In this document: one piece after another, positions 25,304 to 33,768 of the stretch | Numbering within the stretch: position 1 is the first letter of the stretch | How the letters are laid out: every line of letters begins with the position of its first letter | NCBI GenBank assembly: GCA_018241505.1 | Contig: JAFEDS010000033.1 | Span: 26,735 to 90,734, forward strand | DNA: 64,000 nt | Direction of reading: 5' to 3' | Source: Pseudomonadota bacterium | GTDB lineage: Bacteria; Pseudomonadota; Gammaproteobacteria; Steroidobacterales; Steroidobacteraceae | Notes under the pieces: generated by a model | Told to the model about the DNA's origin: nothing | Database searches by the model: none | The model's input: only the letters and a program-made list of their open reading frames with translations | Made by a program: the position numbers and the translations under genes

Positions 25304-26185
25304 TCACCCCCCAAACACCGCATACCCATCAAACACCGGCCCATCCACACAAACCCGCTTCATAGCCGGCCCATCCGCCGTCTGCACCGCGACAGTGCAC
25401 CCCGCGCACCCACCCACAGCACAGGCCATAAACTCTTCCAGCGAAACCTGACACGGCACCCCATACGCCCGTGCCACCTTCACTGTGGCCTCCAGCATCG
25501 GCGTAGGCCCGCAAGCAAAAACCTCCACCTCCTGCAGCACAGACGGTTCCAGCGTCCTCAGCCACGAATCAGCGAGCTGAGTAACAAACCCATCAAAGCA
25601 CCCAGGAAAATCCGACCGCGTAGCGAGCCGGCTGGCGACCCCCCACTCATCCAGCAAAGGCATGCAAGCAATGCTGCCATCGGGAATCCCGCTAACAAAT
25701 ATCTTCGAAGGCCGCGTCCGGAAGGGAAAAGGAATCTCCGACCCCATCAGCACCAACGGCTGCCATCGGGCATCCGTGCGCGCCCGCAGCCGATCAGCCA
25801 GAAACACCATCGGCGGTATCCCAACACCACCGCCAATCAGCAGCGCCCGCGGCCGCTCCGGATGGGGCGTAAACCCGATCCCGATGGGCCCCAACGTGCT
25901 GATCTTCTCGCCAACCTTACGCGCGGCGAGATGCTGCAGTCCCGGCCCCTGCACCTTGTAGAGAATCTCAACCCAACCCTTCTCCGCGTCCACGCGCATG
26001 ATCGACAACGGCCGTCGCATGGGAATGGCGGGATCACATGTCAGGTGAACGAAGCTCCCAGGCACCGCGTGGGCAGCGCACTTGGGCGCCTCAACCCGCA
26101 GCACCATCTGCTCGCCATCAAAAGCGGTGTGCTGAAGCACCACCGCATCCTCGAGGAAAATAGTCCCGCGATTGTTCTTACTCAT
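25304..26185 (-). CDS. PyrK-type dihydroorotate dehydrogenase electron-transfer subunit
   Basis: A 293-aa ferredoxin-reductase-like protein. RRPLSI is the FAD-binding motif, GGGVGIPP begins the nucleotide-binding domain, and the C-terminus holds C-x4-C-x2-C (CAVGGCAGC) plus a later Cys (KRVC) as [2Fe-2S] ligands. PyrK passes electrons from a class 1B dihydroorotate dehydrogenase (PyrD) to NAD+. No pyrD lies in the window; the gene follows pyrB by 3 bp, which supports a pyrimidine role. Other oxidoreductase partners are possible. Confidence 0.85.
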   Translation of the reverse strand: MSKNNRGTIFLEDAVVLQHTAFDGEQMVLRVEAPKCAAHAVPGSFVHLTCDPAIPMRRPLSIMRVDAEKGWVEILYKVQGPGLQHLAARKVGEKISTLGPIGIGFTPHPERPRALLIGGGVGIPPMVFLADRLRARTDARWQPLVLMGSEIPFPFRTRPSKIFVSGIPDGSIACMPLLDEWGVASRLATRSDFPGCFDGFVTQLADSWLRTLEPSVLQEVEVFACGPTPMLEATVKVARAYGVPCQVSLEEFMACAVGGCAGCTVAVQTADGPAMKRVCVDGPVFDGYAVFGG

Positions 26186-26188
26186 GCC

Positions 26189-27172
26189 TCAGTCGTCGCC
26201 CTCAATGCTGCCGCCGCGCGACCCAATCACATCCGCCAATACCGCCATGCGAACCGCCACCCCATTGCGCACCTGATCGCGAATCACCGACTGCGGCCCG
26301 TCAGCCACATCGGACGCAATCTCAATCCCCCGATTCATAGGCTGCGGATGCATGACAATGGCATCCGGCTTCGCGTGCGCCAACTGCTCCGCGGTCAATC
26401 CATACTGCGCAAAGTACCGATCCGCATCAGGCAAATCCGCCTGCCCCATGCGTTCCCTCTGAATGCGCAACATCATCACAACATCCACCCCACGAACCCC
26501 GTCGGTGAGCGACGTATGCCGCGCACACCCCGCAAACTCATCGTCTGCCGGCATCAATGCGGGTGGTGCAATGATCCGAATATCGGGCGCCCCCAAAGTC
26601 CGAAACGCATGGAACGACGATCGCGCGACGCGCGAATGACGGATGTCGCCAACGATAGCGATCGACAGCCCTTCAAACCGCCGCTTGTATTGCCGAACAG
26701 TCAGCGCGTCGAGCAACCCCTGCGTGGGATGCGACACATGAGCCTCACCAGCGGATAGCACGCTGACATGTGGCGCAACATTCGCAGCTACGAGACCGGG
26801 CACACCAGGCTCAGCATCCCGAATCACCATCACATCAACGTGAAGGGATTGCAGCGTGTAAACCGTATCCAACATGCTCTCGCCCTTGGTGCGAGAAGAG
26901 AGCTGCATTTCCAGATTCACGACATCTGCGCCGAGCCGCTTGGCAGCCAATTCGAATGACACGCGAGTGCGAGTGGAGGGTTCGGTAAACAGATTGGCGA
27001 CCGTGACACCGCGAAGACCATCCCCAATGGGCGGCGCCACACCCAGCGGTCGAACGAACGTTTGCGCCTTGTTCAGCAGCCGCTCAATCTCGGCCCGCGA
27101 CAACGCCTCCAGCGTCAGCAAATGGCGCAGAGATCCATCCGATCGCCGCTGGTCAACCTCTGTATCACTCAT
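26189..27172 (-). CDS. pyrB: Aspartate carbamoyltransferase catalytic subunit
   Basis: A 327-aa enzyme with the carbamoyl-phosphate site EPSTRTRVSFELAAKRLGAD (near residue 65) and later HPTQGLLDALT. It forms carbamoyl-aspartate, the committed step of pyrimidine synthesis. Its ATG overlaps the ruvX stop (ATGA), and the pyrK-like gene follows directly. Neither pyrI nor an adjacent inactive dihydroorotase is seen. Confidence 0.93.
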   Translation of the reverse strand: MSDTEVDQRRSDGSLRHLLTLEALSRAEIERLLNKAQTFVRPLGVAPPIGDGLRGVTVANLFTEPSTRTRVSFELAAKRLGADVVNLEMQLSSRTKGESMLDTVYTLQSLHVDVMVIRDAEPGVPGLVAANVAPHVSVLSAGEAHVSHPTQGLLDALTVRQYKRRFEGLSIAIVGDIRHSRVARSSFHAFRTLGAPDIRIIAPPALMPADDEFAGCARHTSLTDGVRGVDVVMMLRIQRERMGQADLPDADRYFAQYGLTAEQLAHAKPDAIVMHPQPMNRGIEIASDVADGPQSVIRDQVRNGVAVRMAVLADVIGSRGGSIEGDD

Positions 27173-27633
27173 TTGATCAAACCCTCACCGGCGAACCAAC
27201 GCTCCAGAATCACTGCGGCCGCGGCACTATCGATGTCCTCGCGCCGGATCCGCTTTCGGCGCTCGCCACTGGCGCGCTGAGCTTTCAACGCTTCGTTCGC
27301 TTCCAGGGAAGACCAGCGCTCGTCCACCATGTTGACCGGTAACCCGAAGCGCTTTTCGAGCTCGGCGGCGAAGCGGCGCGCTGCGGGCGCTATCGTGCCC
27401 GGAGTGCCGTCCGCATTATACGGTGCTCCGACAATGAGAATTCGAGGACGAAGCGAGCGCAGCTCGCGCTCGATCGCGGTCCAATCAGGTCCACTGTGAG
27501 AGACGGCGACCGCAGAACGCGGCGCCGCGGTGCGAGTGAGGGTATCGCCGGAGGCGAGCCCTATCCGTTTGAATCCGAAGTCAAACGCTAGAACAATCGA
27601 AACGCTCGGGCCCGCCGATACGCCCTCAGGCAT
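27169..27633 (-). CDS. ruvX: RuvX/YqgF pre-16S rRNA nuclease
   Basis: From ATG 27633 a 154-aa RNase H-fold protein: AFDFGFKRIGLASGD near the N-terminus, ILIVGAPYNADGTPG, and NMVDERWSS with the catalytic acid. YqgF processes the 5' end of 16S rRNA; the Holliday-junction label is historic. The frame is open to 27666, but 27633 gives an 8-bp overlap with the yqgE stop and the usual length. The conserved yqgE-ruvX-pyrB order is kept. Confidence 0.88.
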   Translation of the reverse strand: MPEGVSAGPSVSIVLAFDFGFKRIGLASGDTLTRTAAPRSAVAVSHSGPDWTAIERELRSLRPRILIVGAPYNADGTPGTIAPAARRFAAELEKRFGLPVNMVDERWSSLEANEALKAQRASGERRKRIRREDIDSAAAAVILERWFAGEGLIK

Positions 27634-28264
27634 GCCCTGCCACAAGCGAAAGCCGCTCGACATCAATCCCCATCAACCGCCACGCCCCATGCCACCGCTC
27701 TTCGAACGGAAGTTCGAACACAACGCGAGCGTCCACAGGCATCGTGAGCCAGGCGTTCTCGCGCATCTCACGCTCCAACTGCCCGGACTCCCACCCAGCG
27801 TATCCAAGCGCGATGAAGGCGTCAGTGGGGCCTTCGCCCTTAGCCATCGCGGCCAGGACGTCGCGAGAAGTCGTCACCTGGATGCTGTCAGACACTTTGT
27901 GAGTGTGGTCCCACTTGCCGCCCGGACGATGCAATACGAACCCGCGATCCGTATTCACCGGACCGCCGCGCAGGACCGGCAGCTCCGCAATCGAATCATT
28001 CGTCGGCTCGAGCTTCATCTGCGAGAGCACGTCCGACAATTTCATGGGCAGCGGCTTATTCAAGACAATCGCCAACGCACCCTTGTCCGAATGCTCACAA
28101 ATCAACGCGACGGTCTGGGAGAAGTTGGGATCGGCGAGGGAGGGCATGGCGATCAACAAATGATTCGTCAGGCTCGCGCTGGGATCGGTGCTCGCCTCGG
28201 TGTCCTGCACATCGGTCAGCGGGGGTCCGCCGAGGATGCTGCTCCTGCTTTCTTTATCACCCAT
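27626..28264 (-). CDS. yqgE: YqgE/AlgH family protein
   Basis: A 212-aa protein with the family opening LTNHLLIAMPSLADPNFSQTV, CEHSDKGALAIVLNKP and the later ALGYAGWESGQLEREM segment. An extra ~30-residue polar lead precedes the domain. The biochemical role is unknown; in Pseudomonas AlgH affects alginate and virulence gene expression. It sits in the gshB-tonB-yqgE-ruvX-pyrB series. Confidence 0.9.
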   Translation of the reverse strand: MGDKESRSSILGGPPLTDVQDTEASTDPSASLTNHLLIAMPSLADPNFSQTVALICEHSDKGALAIVLNKPLPMKLSDVLSQMKLEPTNDSIAELPVLRGGPVNTDRGFVLHRPGGKWDHTHKVSDSIQVTTSRDVLAAMAKGEGPTDAFIALGYAGWESGQLEREMRENAWLTMPVDARVVFELPFEERWHGAWRLMGIDVERLSLVAGHA

Positions 28265-28295
28265 ACCCTCAGTATGCGGACGGCGGGCGGCTTGC

Positions 28296-29198
28296 TCAAG
28301 GAACTGTCGAGACGGCCCCGCCTTTCAGGCGTCCCCCGACGAACTGCCACTCGTAGGCAAAGCGCAACACGCGGTAATCGTGGGCCAATTCCGGCGGGAA
28401 CGGATCGAAAGGGCTTGCCAGCTTCAATATCTCCAAGGCCGCGTTATCGAGCTCCGGATAGCCGCTCGAGGTGCGGATGACGGCCCTGTCGAGCTTTCCG
28501 CTGGAATCGATGCCCACCTCAATGACCGGACTGGCCTTCACGCCCAATGTGCGCGCCGCGGTCGGATAGTGGATCGTGCCGACCTTCTCCACCTTGCGGC
28601 GCCAGGAATCGAGGTAGGGCGCCAGCGTAGCGGCCCGCGTATCTGGGGTAATCCACAGCTCGTCCCGCTTGGGCCCGCGCAGGGTCGCAGGCCCGTTCTC
28701 GTCCTCAGGCCCGGGCTGATTAGAATTCTGCTCCTGCAGCAGCAGCGGTCTGTTCTGCGCCACGCCGGCATTTCCGTTGTCCGCCAAATAGCGCACTTCC
28801 GCATGCCAGGCCGTTGTCGAAATGACGCGGTCGGCCCGATTGCCGGCCACCTCGCCTCGCTCCGACAAAGAATCTCCCCCCTCCATACCCTCATGCGCTG
28901 GAATCGGGATCGAAGAGGAGGGGTTACGTGGGGCGACGGATTCCTGGGTGTTTCCGGACCCCAGTTGCGTGCGCTGCGCGAGATACGTTGCCGAATCGTT
29001 GCGCTCCGCCTCCGGAACTTCGTCAGAGACGAGCAGCACCTGTAGCCCAGGGGCCGATTTAGTGCCGCCAATCGCTGAGTTGAACGTCAGCCCCAATATG
29101 ATGATCCCGTGCAAGAGCGCCGCCAGGAACAGCATCGTCAGCAACCGATCACGTGTCGGTGCCTTTCCTTCCCGCAGCGCTAGGGCACGAGGCGGCAT
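28296..29198 (-). CDS. TonB-family energy transducer
   Basis: A 300-aa protein with one membrane helix near residues 20-42 (MLFLAALLHGIIILGLTF), a long polar, Ser/Pro/Glu-rich periplasmic linker and a C-terminal TonB fold (KVGTIHYPTAARTLGV... SGYPELDNAALEILKLASPF). It should carry proton-motive energy to outer-membrane receptors. No exbB/exbD is beside it. The place between gshB and yqgE is conserved in several gammaproteobacteria. Confidence 0.85.
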   Translation of the reverse strand: MPPRALALREGKAPTRDRLLTMLFLAALLHGIIILGLTFNSAIGGTKSAPGLQVLLVSDEVPEAERNDSATYLAQRTQLGSGNTQESVAPRNPSSSIPIPAHEGMEGGDSLSERGEVAGNRADRVISTTAWHAEVRYLADNGNAGVAQNRPLLLQEQNSNQPGPEDENGPATLRGPKRDELWITPDTRAATLAPYLDSWRRKVEKVGTIHYPTAARTLGVKASPVIEVGIDSSGKLDRAVIRTSSGYPELDNAALEILKLASPFDPFPPELAHDYRVLRFAYEWQFVGGRLKGGAVSTVP

Positions 29199-29202
29199 AA
29201 CG

Positions 29203-30180
29203 CTACGCTCGACGTTCCGCGCGCGCTTTCAGCCGGCGCTCAATGGCCTGCATCAGCAGATCGCCGATGTTGAGACCGAATTGCTTATCCAACTCGCGAA
29301 TGCCGGTAGGGCTCGTCACATTGATTTCAGTCACGTAATCGCCAATCACATCGAGCCCCACGAACATCATCCCCTTGGCTGCCAACTCCGGCCCGATCTG
29401 ACCGGCGAGCCAACGATCACGCTCGTTCAGCGGTCGGCCCACGCCGGTCGCGCCCGCAGCGAGATTACCCCGATTGTCGTTATCCGAGGGTATCCGCGCG
29501 AGTGCATACGGCACAGGCTCGCCATCAATCAGCAGCACCCGCGAGTCACCCGTCTTGACGATATCCGGGATGTATCGCTGTGTAATCGCATAGCGGTGTC
29601 CGTAGTCAGTCAACGTCTCGAACACGACATTCATGTTTTTGTCATGCCGCTCCAGCACGAAGATGGACCGTCCGCCCATGCCGTCGAGCGGCTTGCACAC
29701 GATCTTCCCGTGCAGGGCCAGAAACGCCTCCATGTCTTTCATGTCGCGAGTAATGAGCGTTGGCGCGCAACATTGCGGAAACCATGCCGTGTAGACTTTC
29801 TCATTCATGTCGCGCAGGCCCTGCGGCCGGTTGACGACGAGACAGCCCTCCATTTCGGCTCGCTCGAGAATGTAGGTGCTGTAGATGTATTCTGTGTCGA
29901 AAGGCGGGTCTTTCCTCATGAGAATGGCGTCGAGTTGACCCAATCTCTCCAGGTGAGGTTCTCCTAACGTGAACCAGTCGTTGGCGTCGGGGCGGACAGT
30001 GAGGTTTCTACCGACCCCGAAGGCCACGCCGTCGCGCAGGGTCAGGTGACTCTGTTCGAAGTAGGTGAGATGGAAGCCGCGAGCGGCAGCAGCAAGGAGC
30101 ATGGCGAGAGTGGAGTCCTTGGCCCACTTGATGTGGCCAATGGGATCCATCACGACACCGAGACGTATGGGTTCAGTCAT
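29203..30180 (-). CDS. gshB: Glutathione synthetase
   Basis: A 325-aa ATP-grasp enzyme joining gamma-glutamylcysteine and glycine. Visible family segments: GVVMDPIGHIKWAKDST at the start, MRKDPPFDTEYIYSTY, KPLDGMGGRSIF (ATP loop) and the closing EINVTSPTGIRELD. GAGG lies before the ATG. First gene of the leftward operon that runs to the pyrK-like gene; divergent from pilG. Confidence 0.95.
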   Translation of the reverse strand: MTEPIRLGVVMDPIGHIKWAKDSTLAMLLAAAARGFHLTYFEQSHLTLRDGVAFGVGRNLTVRPDANDWFTLGEPHLERLGQLDAILMRKDPPFDTEYIYSTYILERAEMEGCLVVNRPQGLRDMNEKVYTAWFPQCCAPTLITRDMKDMEAFLALHGKIVCKPLDGMGGRSIFVLERHDKNMNVVFETLTDYGHRYAITQRYIPDIVKTGDSRVLLIDGEPVPYALARIPSDNDNRGNLAAGATGVGRPLNERDRWLAGQIGPELAAKGMMFVGLDVIGDYVTEINVTSPTGIRELDKQFGLNIGDLLMQAIERRLKARAERRA

Positions 30181-30343
30181 TACATTTCCTCGACAGGAGG
30201 TCTGATTATGCTCACGTCAGCGCGAATATGTCCGCCCCGGCGTCCCCGCCCGCCGACCTTCGAAAAACGTGACGCGCATGGCATAGCAGGGGGTGTACCG
30301 ATATGTTAAAACGCGAGCTGCGCTTGTCTGTGCTCCCCACACT

Positions 30344-30772
30344 ATGCAGCCAAGCAAAGGTAAGGAGTTGCCCCACACCGTGACCGGCAGCAACACGAAG
30401 CTCCAGGGCTTGAAGGTCCTGGTGATCGACGACAGCAAGACGATCCGCCGTACGGCCGAGACCCTCCTGGCGAAAGAGGGGTGCGAGGTCTTTACGGCCA
30501 TTGATGGGTTCGATGCCCTCGCGAAAATCGCGGATCATCAGCCTGACATCGTGTTCGTCGACATCATGATGCCGCGCCTCGACGGTTATCAGACCTGCTC
30601 GCTCATCAAGCACAACAAGGTTTTCCGCTCCATTCCCGTCATCATGCTGTCCTCCAAGGATGGCCTGTTCGATCGCGCGCGAGGCCGGATCGTCGGCTCC
30701 GAGCACTATCTGACCAAGCCGTTCACGAAAGACGAGCTCCTGAGCGCCATCGAGACGCATATCGGGAGATGA
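30344..30772 (+). CDS. pilG: Twitching response regulator PilG
   Basis: A single-domain receiver (142 aa): KVLVIDDSKTIRR, phosphoacceptor Asp in IVFVDIMMPRLDGYQ, and YLTKPFTKDE. PilG takes phosphate from the ChpA kinase and promotes pilus extension and cAMP signalling. ATG 30344 lacks a Shine-Dalgarno; a GTG at 30379 downstream of AAGGAG is an alternative that leaves the receiver intact. First gene of the Pil-Chp operon. Confidence 0.9.
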   Translation: MQPSKGKELPHTVTGSNTKLQGLKVLVIDDSKTIRRTAETLLAKEGCEVFTAIDGFDALAKIADHQPDIVFVDIMMPRLDGYQTCSLIKHNKVFRSIPVIMLSSKDGLFDRARGRIVGSEHYLTKPFTKDELLSAIETHIGR

Positions 30773-30776
30773 TGGA

Positions 30777-31142
30777 ATGCCGCTGATATTGATCGTCGAC
30801 GACTCTCCCACCGAAGTGCACGTCATGCAGAAGGCGCTCGAGAAGCACGGCTATCGCACGGCTGCGGCGGCCGACGGCGCTGAGGGTGTACGTCTCGCGC
30901 GCGAGATGAGTCCCGACCTGATTTTCATGGATATCGTCATGCCCGGCATGAACGGTTACCAGGCCACCCGGGCCCTGGCGAACGATCCGAAGACCCGCAC
31001 GATTCCCATCATCATGGTGACTTCGAAGGGCCAGGAGACCGATCGCATCTGGGGGCTGCGCCAGGGTGCCATTGATTACATGGTGAAGCCGGTGTCGCCC
31101 GACCAGCTCGTCGCCAAGGCCCAGGCGACGTTGTCCGCATGA
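30777..31142 (+). CDS. pilH: Twitching response regulator PilH
   Basis: A 121-aa receiver: LILIVDDSPTE, Asp in LIFMDIVMPGMNGYQA and MVKPVSPDQL. PilH is the second regulator of the system, thought to act as phosphate sink and favour retraction. It lies 4 bp after pilG and overlaps pilI by ATGA. Confidence 0.92.
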   Translation: MPLILIVDDSPTEVHVMQKALEKHGYRTAAAADGAEGVRLAREMSPDLIFMDIVMPGMNGYQATRALANDPKTRTIPIIMVTSKGQETDRIWGLRQGAIDYMVKPVSPDQLVAKAQATLSA

Positions 31143-31696
31143 CTGCTTCACTCAAGTCCTTACGCGATCGCCCCTTTGAGCTGCTGGCCGAGCTGGAAAG
31201 GCGCGGCCGCGCGGTTTCGGCCCAGGTCGCCCAGGAAGGCTCCTCCGGCAAGGAATGGGTTGGAGTTGCGCTGCGGATGGCCGGGGACCTTTACCTGGTT
31301 GCCCGCGAGGAAACGCGCGAGGTGTTGGGTGTACCCACGAGCATGACTCGCGTCCCCGGCGCCAAGAACTGGATAAAGGGACTTGCGAATGTTCGAGGAA
31401 CTCTTCTGCCGATCATTGATCTGCGCCTTTTTCTGGGAAGTGGCATGACGCCGCTGAGCCGGAACACGCGCATCGTGGTGGTGAACCACCGCGAAATCCC
31501 TGCAGGGCTCCTGGTAGATGAAGTGCTCGGTTTCCGACGCTTCGCCGAGGGTGAGTTTTCTGGCGATGCACCACCGACGGTTGCGCGCTGCGAGCGATAC
31601 CTGGCGGGCGCGTTCAAGCGCGCCAATGAACAGTGGCCCGTGCTCAATCTTCGCGCCGTGCTCGAGAGTACGGCCTTCTCCGAGGCCGCAGCATGA
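31139..31696 (+). CDS. pilI: CheW-like adaptor PilI
   Basis: A 185-aa adaptor. The CheW domain spans about residues 45-175: [37 protein letters not shown] and [13 protein letters not shown]. It couples the receptor PilJ to the ChpA kinase. Start and stop overlap the neighbours pilH and pilJ by ATGA each. Confidence 0.92.
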   Translation: MTASLKSLRDRPFELLAELERRGRAVSAQVAQEGSSGKEWVGVALRMAGDLYLVAREETREVLGVPTSMTRVPGAKNWIKGLANVRGTLLPIIDLRLFLGSGMTPLSRNTRIVVVNHREIPAGLLVDEVLGFRRFAEGEFSGDAPPTVARCERYLAGAFKRANEQWPVLNLRAVLESTAFSEAAA

Positions 31697-33750
31697 GCTC
31701 CGTCGGAACACCCAAAATCGGCGGGAATCTCACGATCCTCCTGGCCGCGGTGGCCGGACTGGTGCTGGCCAGTGTCATCGCCTACTACTTCGTCGGCGGC
31801 CGCAGCGCCGCGCCAGCGGCTCCAACGGTCCCCGTGGACTCTCTGTATGGACTGGCCATCGACGCTGAGAATGCCGTCGGTGGTGAGCCTGCAGCCATCA
31901 CCGCTTTCCAGAACCAGTTGGGTCAACTCAAGGATGAGGCCGCTCATGATACAGGCGCGCCCTATACAAAGGATCCGCGTTTCGGCCGTCTCTTGACCAA
32001 CGCCGGGGCCGTGTTGACGGCGCAAAGCTCCTTGGCTGATGCCAGCTCGGCAGCGCGCGACACCCGCATTCTGGTCCCCAAGTTATTGGCTGAAGTTTCA
32101 TCGGTTGCGAGCGGCTTGTCGGGCCCCAGCCTGGAGAATGCAACACGCGCCCTCGAGCGGTTTGAGTTGCGCGCTCAACGCCTGCAGCTCGACGTCACTG
32201 CGCTGGCTGCCGGGGCCGCGAATCCCAGCCAGGCAGCTCAGCGTCTGGCTGAAAGCGCTGACTATCTTGGTCAGGTGATACAGGGTTTGATGGGCACGAG
32301 CCCCAGCCTCGGTCTTCCGCGTCTGACCGGTGCAGAGGGCGAGAAACGCCTCAAGACTCTCGACAATCTGTACACAGAATTGAACGCTGCGGTGCGCCGT
32401 GCCGTTGCCGCCGCTCCTGCATTGCCCGCTGCTCAGGCTGCAGCGCGAGCTGTAACAACTGACGCCCGTGCTCTCGCTGCCGAAGGTGCGTCAACGGCTC
32501 CGGTCGCTGAGACCAGCAAGGTTCCAAAGTGGATTCCCGTGGTGATTGCGGTGCTCGCGCTGTTGGTCGTACTGGCGTGCATCGTGGCCGCCGCACGCCT
32601 GCGCCAGACTGTTGACCATCAACGGTTGGCTGTAGAGACGCAACGCAAGGAAAACGACCGCAACCAGCAGGCGATTCTCCGATTGCTCGACGAACTGTCG
32701 AGCCTCGCAGATGGCGATCTCACCGTGCAGGCAACGGTTACGGAAGACATTACCGGCGCAATCGCCGACTCTATCAACTATGCAGTCGACGCTCTGCGCG
32801 GACTGGTGACCACCATCAACCAGTCAGCCATCCAATTGGACAGCGCAACCCGGCAAACGCAGGCCCTCTCCGGACACCTGGCGAAAGCCAGCGGCGCGCA
32901 ATCCAAGCAGATCGCCTCCGCTACGGAGTCCGCGGGCGGAATGGCCTCGTCGGCTGAGGAAGTGTCTGGCAACGCTGAGCGTGCGGCGGACGTCGCGAGG
33001 CACTCGGTGGAAGTGGCGCACAAGGGCGGCGACGCTGTGCGACGCACTATCGATGGTATGAACACAATCCGTGAGACGATCCAGGAGACGTCGAAGCGCA
33101 TCAAGCGCCTGGGTGAGAGCTCGCAGGAAATCGGCAACATCGTTGAGCTGATCAATGACATTGCCGAGCAGACGAATATTCTGGCGTTGAATGCCTCCAT
33201 TCAGGCTTCGATGGCCGGTGAGGCGGGGCGTGGATTTGCGGTGGTTGCGGACGAGGTGCAACGGCTCGCGGAGCGGGCTGCGAATGCGACCAAGCAAATC
33301 GAGGTGCTGGTTCGCACGATTCAAACGGATACGAACGAGGCGGTTGTCTCCATGGAGCGGAGCACGACCGATGTCGTGGGTGGAGCGTTGCTTGCTGAGA
33401 ACGCGGGTGCCGCTCTGGAGGAGATCGAGCAGGTGTCGAATCAGATAGCCAGCCTGGTGCAGAACATATCCGGCAGCTCCCGTCAGCAGACGGGCGCCGC
33501 GCAGAACATTGCTCGCAACATGCAGGTTCTGAAGGAGATCAGTGCACAGACGGCCGAGTCGACCCATGCCACGTCGGCCGCTATCGCGAAGTTGGCCGAG
33601 TTGTCCGCGGGCCTGCGAAAAGCCGCCGCCGGATTCCGCTTGCCGGGCACGACTGCCGAGCCCATTGGCGCGACCGGTGCTTTCAAACGCCTGGACGAAA
33701 ACAAAGCTGCTGCCCCTGTACGCCCGGTTTCGGCGTACGGCGGCACCTGA
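31693..33750 (+). CDS. pilJ: Methyl-accepting chemoreceptor PilJ
   Basis: A 685-aa receptor. Membrane helices lie near residues 10-33 ([21 protein letters not shown]) and 278-302 ([19 protein letters not shown]), with a helical periplasmic sensing part between. A HAMP-like region and a cytoplasmic coiled coil follow, whose tip ([27 protein letters not shown], about residues 493-520) is the kinase-contact hairpin. PilJ senses the pilus or surface contact and controls ChpA. The pilI stop overlaps its ATG; upstream frame from 31633 is not needed. Confidence 0.93.
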   Translation: MSSVGTPKIGGNLTILLAAVAGLVLASVIAYYFVGGRSAAPAAPTVPVDSLYGLAIDAENAVGGEPAAITAFQNQLGQLKDEAAHDTGAPYTKDPRFGRLLTNAGAVLTAQSSLADASSAARDTRILVPKLLAEVSSVASGLSGPSLENATRALERFELRAQRLQLDVTALAAGAANPSQAAQRLAESADYLGQVIQGLMGTSPSLGLPRLTGAEGEKRLKTLDNLYTELNAAVRRAVAAAPALPAAQAAARAVTTDARALAAEGASTAPVAETSKVPKWIPVVIAVLALLVVLACIVAAARLRQTVDHQRLAVETQRKENDRNQQAILRLLDELSSLADGDLTVQATVTEDITGAIADSINYAVDALRGLVTTINQSAIQLDSATRQTQALSGHLAKASGAQSKQIASATESAGGMASSAEEVSGNAERAADVARHSVEVAHKGGDAVRRTIDGMNTIRETIQETSKRIKRLGESSQEIGNIVELINDIAEQTNILALNASIQASMAGEAGRGFAVVADEVQRLAERAANATKQIEVLVRTIQTDTNEAVVSMERSTTDVVGGALLAENAGAALEEIEQVSNQIASLVQNISGSSRQQTGAAQNIARNMQVLKEISAQTAESTHATSAAIAKLAELSAGLRKAAAGFRLPGTTAEPIGATGAFKRLDENKAAAPVRPVSAYGGT

Positions 33751-33768
33751 ACCCGCTCGAGAGTTTTC

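Noticed and set aside
24998-26758. A 586-codon plus-strand frame across the AbiEii remnant, pyrK-like and pyrB genes
   Set aside because: Only its first ~100 codons encode a real protein remnant; the rest is antisense to clear PyrK and PyrB domains and is Pro/His/Arg-rich noise.
28264-28296. Separate operon break between tonB and yqgE
   Set aside because: The gap is only 31 bp, without a terminator-like hairpin, so a single operon is simpler.
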